Shown piece by piece: positions 1 to 10,358 of a stretch of 64,000 nucleotides of DNA. The position numbers and the translations under genes were made by a program. Under the pieces are notes generated by a model. The model ran no database searches. It worked only from the letters and a program-made list of their open reading frames with translations, and had not been told where the DNA came from. Every line of letters starts with the position of its first letter. Position 1 is the first letter of the stretch. Source of the stretch: Plantago ovata (taxonomy: Eukaryota > Streptophyta > Magnoliopsida > Lamiales > Plantaginaceae); contig CM051457.1 of NCBI GenBank assembly GCA_028274465.1, positions 53,728,425 through 53,792,424 of the forward strand, in the 5' to 3' direction.

Positions 1-395
1 AAATTAAATCAGTAACTTAGCAACGGATATATTTTATCTGTTGCTAAATTCTGTTCTATCCGTTGTTTAGGCAGACTGGTTATTTTTTTAAAATAATACA
101 CATACAAACGAATACACTTTATCCGTTGCTAGCTTTAGCGACGGATACAATCTATCCGTAAATGAGCCCGGAGTCCGTATCCAACCCGCTCAAACCATTA
201 ATCGTCATAGAACGTCGGCAAATCCGTCGCTAATTATAGCCACGGATAATTCCGTGGCTACAAAGCTGCTACGCAAAAAATGGCGACGAGCTTATTAGTA
301 ACGGACCTATCGGCCATTACTAACACCTTTTAGCCACGGATCGTTCTTCTTAGCCACGGATAGATTTGTGGCTAAAAACCGAATTTTTTGTAGTG
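1..395 (+). mobile_element. CACTA (En/Spm) transposon, right terminal part
   Basis: The segment ends at 384-395 with TTTTTTGTAGTG, the reverse complement of a CACTA terminal inverted repeat (CACTACAAAAAA). Inward of it lie subterminal motifs of the form GC(G/C)ACGGAT in both orientations, for example at 131-150, 239-262 and 337-375. Such clusters are where the TnpA-type protein of En/Spm elements binds. The left part lies outside the window, and no coding sequence is visible here. The same motif family, mostly as GCGACGGAT, marks the two CACTA left ends at 39839 and 42771, so all three probably belong to related families. Confidence 0.8.
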
Positions 396-716
396 ACACC
401 AACACCTTCATGGCCCTTAACCAAGAAACAACACCGCACAAACCAAAACCTACCAAAAACACTAGAAAATAAGAAAAAGAACCCTCCGAAAGAAGCAAGC
501 TCGGTGGCCACTCAGGGAGATCAAGACCTTGTCGGTACCATAACCACAACATGTAATCAAAATCTTATAAGACACTAACGCGCGCAGCCATACAACCAAC
601 TTCAATACCTACTAAGCCGTGACCTAAATCAGTCACCCAAATCGTCCAACAACCAACTGCTCCGTGGATTCTTCAAATCTCACCCCACCAACCTTATTCA
701 CCTCTCAATCAATCTG
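396..716. other. Unassigned sequence between CACTA end and gypsy-type element
   Basis: This is the left flank of the target site of the 722-9408 element; it continues on the other side at 9414. The minus strand is open for about 80 codons and encodes a hydrophobic stretch, but no family is recognisable and the frame runs into the CACTA end. It could be a remnant of a host gene or an older repeat. Confidence 0.4.
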
Positions 717-721
717 CTCTT

Positions 722-1846
722 TGATGAACGTGTATTTTACACCTTCATTCGAGTCTTTTTTCACCTATTTTTGCTATCCTCTATGTTAATTTAGCTATAT
801 TATAGTGCATTTTATTAGAATAGTGTCACGTTTTCCTTTAGTTTGCATTTTACAGGTTTTAGGTGAAAAACGTGATTTTTCGGGCAATTATATTGAAGAG
901 AACGAAGAATCGGTGTTCTGAGGACATTTTTGGAGTATCTAGAAAGTTCCCGATGGGATTTGAAGTCTAGGGGTCAGTTTGAGGTTTAAAGGTCACTAGA
1001 AGGCAAAATCCGAGTCTGAAAAGGAGAAGATATCCAAAAACGCGTCCCTCGCCGACTGAAGCTCCCGGGCAATTCGTCCGGGATGTGGGGCGGTTCGCTC
1101 CACACCAGGCGGTTCGCCCGGTGTGTGGGGCGACTCGCCCCACACGTTCCGAACTCCTATATATAGTTGTTGTTTCTCTACGTTTTTTCATACTTTATCA
1201 GACCTTTTTTCATACCTTTCTCATTAGTTTTAGGTAGGAATTCTCCAGAGGCTGTTCTGGGAATTCTTAGCATAAGAGACAATTTTCCTTATCAATTTGG
1301 AGCTTGTGAGATCGTGATTCTTCAGAGATTGACAACCTTCGACGGTAACATTGTATCTCACGATTTTTCTACTTATATTTATATCTTCCAACATGTTTTC
1401 ATTCAATCTTGCTATGATTTCTGTTGATTGCATGACATCTATGAGTAGCTAAATCTATCGTTGGTTATAGTATGTGATTTCTTAGCGAGGGTTCTTAATT
1501 AATCATGATGGCGGTAATGCGAATCAGACTTTGAGTTATTACTTTATTTCTTTGATCTATCTAAGCCCTCTATCTTTGTAATTAATCATGCATGATTATT
1601 AACCTGCTATGCTTTGAATGATCATACTATCACTAATTTCCATTATCTTGATAAGAAAAATTTGTGCTAAGTCATCTGTTGATTTTATAGTTTAAGTTAA
1701 ATTAGATAAAGCTAGTTATAGTCCTTAGAGATCGACACCCGAGGTTATTTTACTGCTACACTACGGTTTTCGCTGTAGTTGTGAATTCCCTTTGGCTAAA
1801 AACAAATTTATTTGATTAATTGAATCTGAAAAATTCCAGTTCATCA
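722..1846 (+). repeat. 5' LTR of TRG1
   Basis: It begins TGATGAACG and ends TTCATCA. A GC-rich cluster of short palindromes of the type GGGCGANTCGCCC lies at about 1062-1146, directly before a TATA box (CTATATATAG, 1157-1166), so U3 ends near 1190. The partner LTR is 8229-9408. Confidence 0.9.
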
Positions 1847-1849
1847 AAT

Positions 1850-1867
1850 TGGTGCCGTTGCCGGGGA
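1850..1867 (+). other. Primer-binding site of TRG1
   Basis: TGGTGCCGTTGCCGGGGA begins three bases after the 5' LTR. It is one base off the TGGCGCCGTTGCCGGGGA form usual in Athila-type gypsy elements and found in TRG2. Confidence 0.8.
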
Positions 1868-1984
1868 ATACTCCTTTTTTCTGTTTAGCTTTTATATATT
1901 TTCAGCATTCAATTCCTAGTTTTAGTAGTTTTTATTTTGTTTGATCTCTCTGATACTCCTTTCTTAGCTTGTTACAGATAGTGT

Positions 1985-4141
1985 ATGTGAAGTACACGAT
2001 CTAGGGGAACACCGCTTGCAGAATCAATCGCTGAAATCGACAGAGTCTACCACCAAAGAAGGCGACTACTTCAACGACGTGAACTAGAGGAAATAGAGGA
2101 TACCGATTTCTCTGAATCTCTACACAGTCTTTTTAAGGAAATCGTCTTAATGGAAGAAGTTAGACCACTGAAAGCATGGGTTCAACCCACCAAGGATCGT
2201 ATGAGGGGACCGACGATTGTCTTTCGCCTGCAACTCGAGATCTGAAAATAAAAAACCACGCGTTCCAACAACTTCCGAGGTTCTATGGCTTAGCAAGGGA
2301 AGATGTGATGGGGTACTTGCACGATATCGATGATTTCGTCAACCAACTCCCACGACCCGGGGCTTAAATAACAACGGATGAGTTGATAATGAAGGTTTTT
2401 TCTATGGGGCTTGGCGACAGGGCCAAGTCATGGTTAAGTACTCTACCGGCGGGTTCGTTGGACACTTGGGAGAAGGTTTTTTCAGCTATCATGGAGAAAT
2501 ACTTTCCCCACACGTTGACTACCGCGCTTAAGGCGCAAATCACTGGGTTCAAACAAGACTATGATGAGACCATCTACACCGCGTTTGAGAGGTTCCAAGA
2601 CCTCATGAACAAGTGCCCTCACCATGGTTTTGAGCTTTCGGATCTTGTGCAACACTTCTACAATGGACTGACCTTTGAGAACCAGCAGGTGGTGGATTTC
2701 CAATGCCGTGGCAATATTTGGGAGGAAACCGCGGAAGCCGTCTGGGCGGTTTTCGAAAGGCTTGCCAAGGGTTCGCAATTCAAGGATCCAAGAGCAATGG
2801 TTAGGAGACGTGGACCTGAAGCTCCACCGACTCAAGAGGCCCCTATGTATGGGGAATGGGGATCGATTCGAGTGCTTTACCAACGAGTTGAAACAAGTCC
2901 TCAAGAGCACCACTGGAACATCCATGTCAAATGAGGTTTGCCGAATATGCAAGAACTATGGGCATGGAGCTCATATGTGTAGATCGGAGCTTGCCTATGA
3001 TGATGGTAATTGGGTTCAAGGAGGCGAAGAGGAAGCTTTTGCTATGGAATTCGGTACTCAAGAAGCTAGCTACGGACAAGATGGTAGGAATCCTCGAGGT
3101 GGATTTTGGAGAAGAGGGTTCCGGAACAACCAAGGATACACACCGGCTAGCCAAACTTATGGACCTAACCAAGACCGTAGTAGGCTTAGCTATGGTAATG
3201 ATCACTACGAAAATCCCGCTCCCAAAGAGCAACCGAATTCGAAGACAGCTCTACTCATGGAGAACTTGCAAACAATGCTTGATCACACCCAAAGTTTTCA
3301 TAAGCGTTATGAAGAAGATTCTGAGAAGACTAGGGCGAGGCTTGATCGTTTGGAAGAGAGCACTAGGCTTGCCCATCAAAAGATGCAAGAGTTGAATTAC
3401 CGTGGAGCAAGTAGGGAGCAAGGGAAGCTGCCTAGCAACACTGAGAAGTCGATGTCCATTACCTTGGTAGGTGATCTTCCTGTTGAAATCACCATCAAGA
3501 AGGTTTCTAAATGTGAGCGTTGCAAGGATGAAGAACCCCCACTGGCCAAGGAAGAAGAGAAGGACCTTGGTTCTGATGAGAGTGATGAGGAGCAAGAGGA
3601 TCCCGAGCCAATCCCTCAGAGTTTCGATGTTAAGGTCGGGATTGGTGAACTTGAAGATGTTCGTGCTACACTAGATACGGGATCTTACTCTAATGTGCTC
3701 CCAATGAATGTGTTTGAGAAAAGTAGCATTGGAAAACTATCTGAGCATAAGGCTATTGTGCAATTGGCGGATGGATCCTTTGTGAGACCCGAAGGCGTTG
3801 TGAAGAACGTATTGGTTAAGATTGGTGAAGCTTCTGTGTACACCAACTTTGTAGTTATGCCGGCGTCTACACCTGGGATGGGGGATGTTGTTCTCTTGGG
3901 GCGAACGTTCTTGACTAAACTACGCTCCGTGATAGACATCTACCGAAGAACTTGCACCATTGAGGTGGATGGCAAGCGACATGTGTTGCGAGCCATATCT
4001 GATCCAAATATTCACTTCAATGCTTCTCACACCGTTAACTACTTTGGTCTTGTTGTCTATGTTCATTCTCATTCACAGGTTCGTGGTATGAGGAGGAGAT
4101 CGATGAAGAGGAAGTCTAGTACCCTAAAAAAGAAGAACTAG
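1985..4141 (+). pseudogene. TRG1 gag-protease (fossil, broken)
   Basis: The capsid part has the plant gypsy gag motif GLGDRAKSWL followed by a pattern like WEKVF...EKYFP and FERFQDLMNKCPHHG, as in Athila-like gag. A zinc knuckle CRICKNYGHGAHMC follows at about 2939-2980. A Gln/Asn-rich linker and a coiled, charged stretch lead to an aspartic protease with the active-site triad LDTGS near 3671-3685 and a flap-like region downstream. Translation would stop at 4141, with no polymerase behind it. The region is broken by about three changes. Structural protein and protease could act in trans for packaging. Family assignment is by motif only. Confidence 0.8.
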
Positions 4142-5207
4142 GAGCAAGGAGAAGTCGAGTCAAAGACTATAAACAATGGCGCTATCCGGGAGGCAACCCA
4201 GAGTTTTTATCGCTTTATTGCATTGCATGCATTCATACATTGAACAATTTGCCTTTCTTTATGTGAATTTGTTCGTCTATGTGTTGTTTTGTGCTTATGT
4301 TTATGTTTGAGTGAATTTTTTTCGAGTATTTTCCCCCCATGGGGGGCGAACATGGCCAGAGAGCTTCGCGCTCTCTGGCCGTGTGGGGTGATTCGCCCCA
4401 CACACAGGACGAATCGCCCCCTGGTACCTGAAGGTAGAAAAACGGGCTTCACCCCATTTTTCCTCATTTTTCCATCTTCTTCACTCTCTTACTCCCAAAA
4501 TTCCCAAAAAATCAAAAATTCTTCAACCTTTCATAAAACCTTCAATCTTCCATCAAATTTTGTGTTCTTTAGCTTCAATCGAAGCCCATTACGTGCTCTT
4601 TCATTTCATCCGAACAAAGTTCTTCCTAGTTCATTCATTCTTCGAATCTACGGTAATCTCATATGAACCCTAATTTTTCAAATTTGAGGTTTGTTTGATT
4701 TATGCTTCAATTGAGCTTATATGATGTATGGGTTGATTGTTTGTGTGATTAGAAACGTTATTCACTATCAATTGCATGTTCAATTATGCTTGGTTTGTTG
4801 GTTTGAGGATTTTGCTTACTAGATGTCTATGTCTCGTTTTGCATTGCTTCTTTTCCTTCCATTCCATGTTTATGGTTGTGTTTATTGATGTGATAATGAT
4901 GGACATGATGGTAGAATGCATGATTGATGAGTTTGAGGATTTATGATGCTAGATTTTTGCTACTATGGTATGAATTGAGCCTTATGATTTAAGGATATTT
5001 GTTGTCTAGCACGAGCATAATGTGGTATGTACATGTCGAAGTTATTTTGGTGTGTTGCATGTTAGTTCTAAAAGTAGCTAGACTAGACATGGAGGTTTTG
5101 AGGAGTTCGATTGTTGTTGTTATCACTTGTGTGTTTCACTCTTGCATTTGCATGTGCATAAATCTGTTTTGTGTCATACAAGATACTAATTGCTGTTTGT
5201 AGGAACC
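4142..5207 (+). promoter_or_regulatory. Promoter-like cluster, leader and possible intron before TRG1 second ORF
   Basis: At 4333-4424 the spacer holds a cluster of GC-rich palindromes (GGGGCGAA..., GATTCGCCCC, GACGAATCGCCCC) like the one just upstream of the TATA box in the LTR. A CT-rich, leader-like stretch follows. A consensus-like donor (ACG|GTAATC at 4654) and an acceptor (TTTGTAG, AG at 5201-5202) would bound a 549-base T-rich intron ending five bases before the ATG of the second ORF. TRG2 has the same layout at 55318-56171. The inference is that the second ORF is made from its own or a spliced RNA, as proposed for env-like ORFs of plant gypsy elements. Confidence 0.45.
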
Positions 5208-6497
5208 ATGCCTCCACGAGACAAGAAGAAAGTGGGCTCGTCTAAGAGCAAGAAGGGTAAGGGGGCAGCTTCAAGCTCCCAACCTTCCCATGAGTTGTTC
5301 GAGTTATCTCTTGCTGCAATTGACGTCCGTCAGAGGCTCCAGGCAGAGCTTGCTCAAGGTGGGAGATCAACTATTCCGGATAGGAGGATAGAAATTCCAA
5401 ACGGACTTGCTCACAGGCCAGGTTACATGGTGCTCTCCCGTTTGGCAAGAAAGCGGAATTGGGGTTGGTTTACTTCCAACCGATTCAAGGGGTATGATAC
5501 GAGCCTCCTCCATGAGTTCTATGTGGGGTATACAGATCTTGAAGAAAAGGAGGGGGTACTCGTTAGAGGCGTAATTGTGCCATGGACGCCGGCCTCAATT
5601 TCTGCATTTATCCATTTTGGGGAACGTGAGTTCACCGGAAGCAACCACTCCTACGTGTATTCAAGGGCCACTAGGAGAATTGGAAGTGACATCACAGATG
5701 TGATTTGCAATAGGGAATATGTGTATCCAGATACCGGGGCACAACCTGGACGAATCCATCAGAGTGACCTTAGTATCGAGGCTAAGGTGGTTATGAAATT
5801 CTGCATTTTCAATTTGATCCCTAGAATGAATGACACGTGGATACAGCCGAATTATGCTGAGCTCCTCTACTGCTTGTTGGGCAAGCATTGTATTGACATC
5901 GGTCAGATCATGTACGCAGAGTATGAGCGTCATTGGGAGAAGAAGAAGAAGCCCTTCATTTTTCCGAGTTTCATCACAGCATATTGCAAATATCACGGGG
6001 TCGAAGAAATTGATGAGGGGGATTGCGAGGTCGCTGCCCTTTCCCCTTCAACTACTGATGTGCAACTAAGTAGGTATCGTATGAAGAACCCCACAGCTGC
6101 TGCTGCTGATATTGAAGCTTCCGTCCAACAGACTGATTCTGACGATGATAATGATGATGAGGAGGCTATGGAAACTGACGATGGCCGAGTCCCTATTCCT
6201 GATATTCCTTCTGTCCGTAGAGCGCCGCATGCACCGCCTCGAGCACCACAAGTGCCTAGAGGTTTTGACTTCTCTGATTATCGGGCTCATTTCGATGCTA
6301 GTGTTGCAGCCTTGACCACTACTGTCCAAGGGTTGCAACACAACCTTGATGGACACATTGCCCAACGCAACCGCGATTGGAAAATAGCTGAGGAGCATCG
6401 TCGGAATGAGAGGGAGATAATGTGGGAGCAGCAACAGCTCATCCGTCGGCAACAGGAGGCTCTACAGCAGTCCAATGATCTCCTGTCTGACATGTGA
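5208..6497 (+). CDS. TRG1 second ORF, plant retrotransposon-associated protein
   Basis: An uninterrupted 429-residue ORF. The first ATG (ATGCCTCCACGAG) lies just after a possible splice acceptor. The N terminus is basic (PRDKKKVGSSKSKKGKG) and could be a nuclear or nucleic-acid-binding signal. Residues about 60-280 form a globular part with the pattern NWGWFTSNRFKGYDTSLLHEFY and a later VKFCIFNLIPR-like core. This resembles the 'putative plant transposon protein' domain found beside plant gypsy elements; its function is unknown. An acidic stretch (DSDDDNDDEEAMETDD) and a Gln/Arg-rich coiled-coil C terminus (about 355-429) follow. No transmembrane segment is evident, so it is not a classical envelope protein. 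Confidence 0.7.
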   Translation: MPPRDKKKVGSSKSKKGKGAASSSQPSHELFELSLAAIDVRQRLQAELAQGGRSTIPDRRIEIPNGLAHRPGYMVLSRLARKRNWGWFTSNRFKGYDTSLLHEFYVGYTDLEEKEGVLVRGVIVPWTPASISAFIHFGEREFTGSNHSYVYSRATRRIGSDITDVICNREYVYPDTGAQPGRIHQSDLSIEAKVVMKFCIFNLIPRMNDTWIQPNYAELLYCLLGKHCIDIGQIMYAEYERHWEKKKKPFIFPSFITAYCKYHGVEEIDEGDCEVAALSPSTTDVQLSRYRMKNPTAAAADIEASVQQTDSDDDNDDEEAMETDDGRVPIPDIPSVRRAPHAPPRAPQVPRGFDFSDYRAHFDASVAALTTTVQGLQHNLDGHIAQRNRDWKIAEEHRRNEREIMWEQQQLIRRQQEALQQSNDLLSDM

Positions 6498-8228
6498 AGG
6501 GACTATTATGGGGATTACGATCCCAATAATTAGTCTTTTCACAAGTCCATTCTGGTATACTCAGCCGACCGAGGCCAAACCATTCGGTAACATCTAGTAT
6601 CACTTTTTATTTACTCATTCTCTTTTGCTAGGGGCTAGCTTGAGTTTCATGAGGGGGATGGGATGTGAACCATGATGTTAAGTATTGTTTGGCTTTATGA
6701 TGTTGAGTATGTTATCTTGTATTTTGTTTGAATTTGCACGTTTACCGCTTTCCTAGTATTTAGTTGCATACACTACATTCATCCTAGTCTAGTCTTGCAT
6801 GTTATATGTGGAGTTTATTGCCAAATTTTTTGAACTTTTTTATTGGGTAGATTAACTAATTATGACATTATGGTATCTTGTATTTTGTTTGCATTTGTAC
6901 GTTTACCGCTTTCCTAGTATTTAGTTGCATACACTACATTCATCCTAGTCTAGTCTTGCATGTTTTATGTGGAGTTTATTGCCAAATTTTTTGAACTTTT
7001 TTATTGGGTAGATTAACTAATTATGACATTAATCATATGTTTCACCTCTATGAATTTTTTTGAGATTTTTCTCGCTTGGCTTGTCACATTTGTATATGCA
7101 TTTGGTTAAGCTTGGTAGTCTCGACATCACTTAGTGGTGTTTTCTATACTGCGGTTCACGAAGGCCTTTATAATAGGATGATGCATGTTAGGATCTTATG
7201 GTTGTTTTCCCGAGTAATTATGTACCTAACAGGCAACAAGTCTTCACCTTGCTTTGAGATTGCTAAATGCCTAGGAAGGAGGTAGTGTGAGATTGTGTGA
7301 TCCTTTGTTTGCAACCTATTATTTCGAATAGGTTTGGGGAGGGGGTTACGCTATCATTAGACTTGTTTTTCGATTTTTGTGTGTTGTGAGTCTGTTTTCC
7401 TTTTTCGTAAAGTTTGTACTCCAACCTATTCTTTCGAATAGGTTTGGGGAGGTCGTTTGTGTGCCATTGTAATTTCTTTTTCGTTGTGCTACTGCTGGCT
7501 AAAAAAAAAGAGAAAAAAATCGAAAAAAAAAGAAAAATTCCAGGAAAAAGAAAAAAAATCTGGAAAAGAAAAAAGAAAAAAAGAAAAGACCCCAAAAAAA
7601 CAAAGAAGGGTCCAAAAAAGAGCCAAAAAGCAGTTTAGCAAAGTGTTTGTCTCATTTTTCAATTCTTGTAATGTTCGTAATCGAGTTGTAATTTTTTGTC
7701 TTTTGTTTGTTTGAGTGTCATCTGTTCTAGATCACCCTCGTCCTGCCATTCAGGAAGTGGTGAATAGTTTAAGGCTTTGCTTGAGAGATGGGTCGAATAG
7801 AGGAGTGTTATCTTTTTTAGGGAACCCTCCTTCGTTTGATGAGAGCCAATATTGGTTCGACCTCTTTGAGGAAAAGTCTTAACTTGGTGAACATCAGTAA
7901 GTCCTCAGTTTCATAGGCACGGGACAACCATTCGTATTTTAACATGTTTCATTACGTCGTCACTAACTAGGTCCAGGTAGAGAATGTTACGAGAGACTAT
8001 CTTGTTTGACATAAGTCCATATGTGAATGTGTATGAGTCAATCGAGGCATTCTTCAACCTATATCCATGTTATGATTGTATGGTTTTTGGTTCATAAGTT
8101 TTTTGATAGACTCAATGGATTAGTTCATTTCATTTGGCATGAGACTCCATTTTTTGTGTTGCATTGTTTTTTCCATTAGAGTCTAGCTTAGTTGCTTGAG
8201 GAAAAGCAAAGGTTCGGTTTGGGAAGTT
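6498..8228 (+). other. TRG1 3' noncoding region with tandem repeat, hairpins and purine tract
   Basis: No ORF of note. A tandem duplication with a 161-base period covers about 6711-7031. Two hairpins with stem AACCTATT(C)/(G)AATAGGTT lie at 7313-7334 and 7423-7444, each followed by GGGGAGG. A 130-base A/G tract follows (about 7500-7636), and a conserved stretch leads to the 3' LTR. The region is collinear with 57004-58567 of TRG2. Confidence 0.7.
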
Positions 8229-9408
8229 TGATGAACGTGTATTTTACACCTTCATTCAAGTCTTTTTTCACCTATTTTTGCTATCCTCTATGTTAATTTA
8301 GCTATATTATAGTGCATTTTATTAGAATAGTGTCACGTTTCCCTTTAGTTTGCATTTTACAGGTTTTAGGTGAAAAATGTGATTTTTCGGGCAATTATAT
8401 TGAACAGAATGAAGAATCGGTGTTCCGAGGACATTTTTGGAGTATCTAGAAGGTTCTGGATGGGATTTGAAGTCTAGGGGTCGAGTTTGAAGGCTTAAAG
8501 GTCACTAGAAGGCAAAATCCGAGTCAGAAAAGGAGAAGAAATCCAAAAATACGTCAAAAACGCGTCCCTCGCCGACTGAAGCTCCCGGGCGATTCTGCCG
8601 GGATGTGGGACGGTTCGCCCCACACCAGGCGGTTCGCCCGGTGTGTGGGACGACTCGCCCCACACGTTCCGAACTCCTATATATAGTTGCTGTTTCTCTA
8701 CGTTTTTTCATACCTTTCTCATTAGTTTTTGGTAGGAATTCTCCAGAGCCTGTTCTGGGAATCTTAGCATAGGAGACAATTTTTCTTATCAATTTGGAGC
8801 TTGTGAGATCGCGATTCTTCGGAGATTGACAACCTTCGACGGTAACATTGTATCTCACGATTTTTCTATTTATATTTATATCTTTCAACATGTTTTCATT
8901 CAATCTTGCTATGATTTCTGTTGATTGCATGACATCTATGAGTAGCTAAATCTATCGTTGGTGATAGTATATGATTTCTTAGCGAGGGTTCTTAATTATG
9001 CATGATGGCGGTAATGGCGAATCAGACTTTGAGTTATTGCTTTATTTCTTTGATCTATCTAAGCCCTCTATCGTCGTAGTGTTGAATTGAACGGAACACA
9101 TTGGACAATTCATGATCTTAGATCTCTATGCAAAACGATCGGGTACTTCATGCATGATTATTAACCTGCTATGCTTTGAATGATCATACTATCACTAACT
9201 TCCATTATCTTGATAAGAAAAATCTGTGCTAAGTCGTCTGTTGATTTTATAGTTTAAGTTAAATTAGATAAAGCTAGTTATAGTCCTTAGAGATCGACAC
9301 TCGAGGCTATTTTACTACTACACTACGGTTTTCGTTGTAGTTGTGAATTGGCTTTGGCTAAAAACAAATTTATTTGATTAATTGAATCTGACAAATTCCA
9401 ATTCATCA
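8229..9408 (+). repeat. 3' LTR of TRG1
   Basis: It begins TGATGAACG and ends TTCATCA, then the target duplication CTCTT (9409-9413). It shares the palindrome cluster (about 8580-8664) and TATA box with the 5' LTR. Confidence 0.9.
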
Positions 9409-9413
9409 CTCTT

Positions 9414-9772
9414 TACCTGCAACCTACACCTCATTCTGCTCCTCATCGTTTTTATGTACCTCTCCTCCAACGCCACTCCTTGTATCACTGAACCTCTTGA
9501 AACTTGTAGTAACACAACCAACTTCATAAGCTAGTAAACCAAGACCCAAACGAATTGCCCAATTCAACAATGGCGGCACAATATCCCTACACAACGGAGA
9601 GTCCATTTTATGTACTAGAAAATATCTATGTCCAATTTATATATTGTATGATGGCTATCAGTACAATTTATATACTCAGGGATATAAATGCAATAGGTAA
9701 CTTGTAGCCATTATATAGTCGTTCTCCAATATATAAAATGGCACTTTCTCGGTCTCATTAGTATATTTGTTA
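9414..9772. other. Unassigned sequence upstream of ACC synthase
   Basis: This is the right flank of the TRG1 target site. A 60-codon minus-strand ORF (9424-9606) is open but matches nothing I recognise. The rest is AT-rich, and I see no motif that can be assigned. Confidence 0.35.
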
Positions 9773-10103
9773 CTCCCTTCATTCCTATACAAGCTTCCAA
9801 ATACTTCTTTTGTAGGCACAAGGTTTAATGAAAATGAGGCAAGTGTGATATTATTTGAGTAAAAAATAGAAAAAGTATTGTGAGTGACGTATTTTGTTTA
9901 AATAAAAAATGTTAAAAATATGGTGAGTGGGGTATTATTCTAGTTAATCATGAATAAAGAATGGTGAGTGTGTTGGTAAAATTGTAAATATAATTATATG
10001 GTCGGATAATGATTATAACAAATATTTTCATTGTTTGAACGAGAAACTTATAACGGAACGTTTAAAATGGAAAAACAGGAAACCTCTAAGCGAATGGAGG
10101 GAG
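9773..10103. mobile_element. Stowaway-like MITE (Tc1/mariner type)
   Basis: The ends are CTCCCTTCATTC and, on the other strand, CTCCCTCCATTC. They are flanked by TA dinucleotides at 9771-9772 and 10104-10105, as expected of Stowaway. The element is 331 bp, AT-rich and noncoding. It sits about 245 bases upstream of the ACC synthase TATA box, so it forms part of the distal promoter. Confidence 0.8.
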
Positions 10104-10345
10104 TAATTTTTTCCACACTAGACTGATTGAATTCTGCACATTTATTGCAGATGGTATGCATGAAATGCGGTTGAGAAGCGCGTGGACTCGAATATTGATT
10201 GTGACGAAATTAAGCAAGTTTACTCCGTGTATAATAATCAGCAAATAACAATCTTAATAATGATTTAATTAATAAATTATCACAATTAGTCAAACCCTAC
10301 TGTGTCACATCAGACTCATATCACTATACTTCAAAAACTGATCTC

Positions 10346-10358
10346 CCTATATATACAT
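10346..10358 (+). promoter_or_regulatory. TATA box of the ACC synthase gene
   Basis: CCTATATATACATC lies about 180 bases before the start codon, which places transcription initiation near 10380. The leader that follows is A/C-rich with no upstream ATG in good context close to the start. Confidence 0.6.

Larger units (their letters stand above)
722..9408 (+). mobile_element. Non-autonomous Ty3/gypsy-type LTR element TRG1 (Athila-like gag)
   Basis: A complete insertion with long direct repeats (722-1846 and 8229-9408), TG...CA ends and the 5-bp target duplication CTCTT at 717-721 and 9409-9413. Order of parts: 5' LTR, primer-binding site, gag with zinc knuckle and aspartic protease (about 1985-4141), a 1-kb leader-like spacer, a second ORF (5208-6497), a 1.7-kb noncoding stretch with hairpins and purine tracts, 3' LTR. 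I see no reverse transcriptase, RNase H or integrase, so it must be mobilised by a partner. This fits terminal-repeat elements with a GAG domain (TR-GAG); the PBS and gag resemble the Athila lineage. Gag-protease is broken (about three breaks) while the second ORF looks whole. The two LTRs differ at scattered sites and by 55 bp in length, suggesting a moderately old insertion. Confidence 0.85.

Noticed and set aside
5208-6497. Second ORF of TRG1 as a retroviral-type envelope protein
   Set aside because: No signal peptide or membrane segment is visible; the basic N terminus, acidic stretch and coiled-coil C terminus fit a soluble or nucleic-acid-associated protein better.
7263-7714. Phe-rich and Lys-rich ORFs at the A/G tract (also 57707-57983)
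   Set aside because: Translation of a simple purine tract, different in frame and sequence between TRG1 and TRG2.
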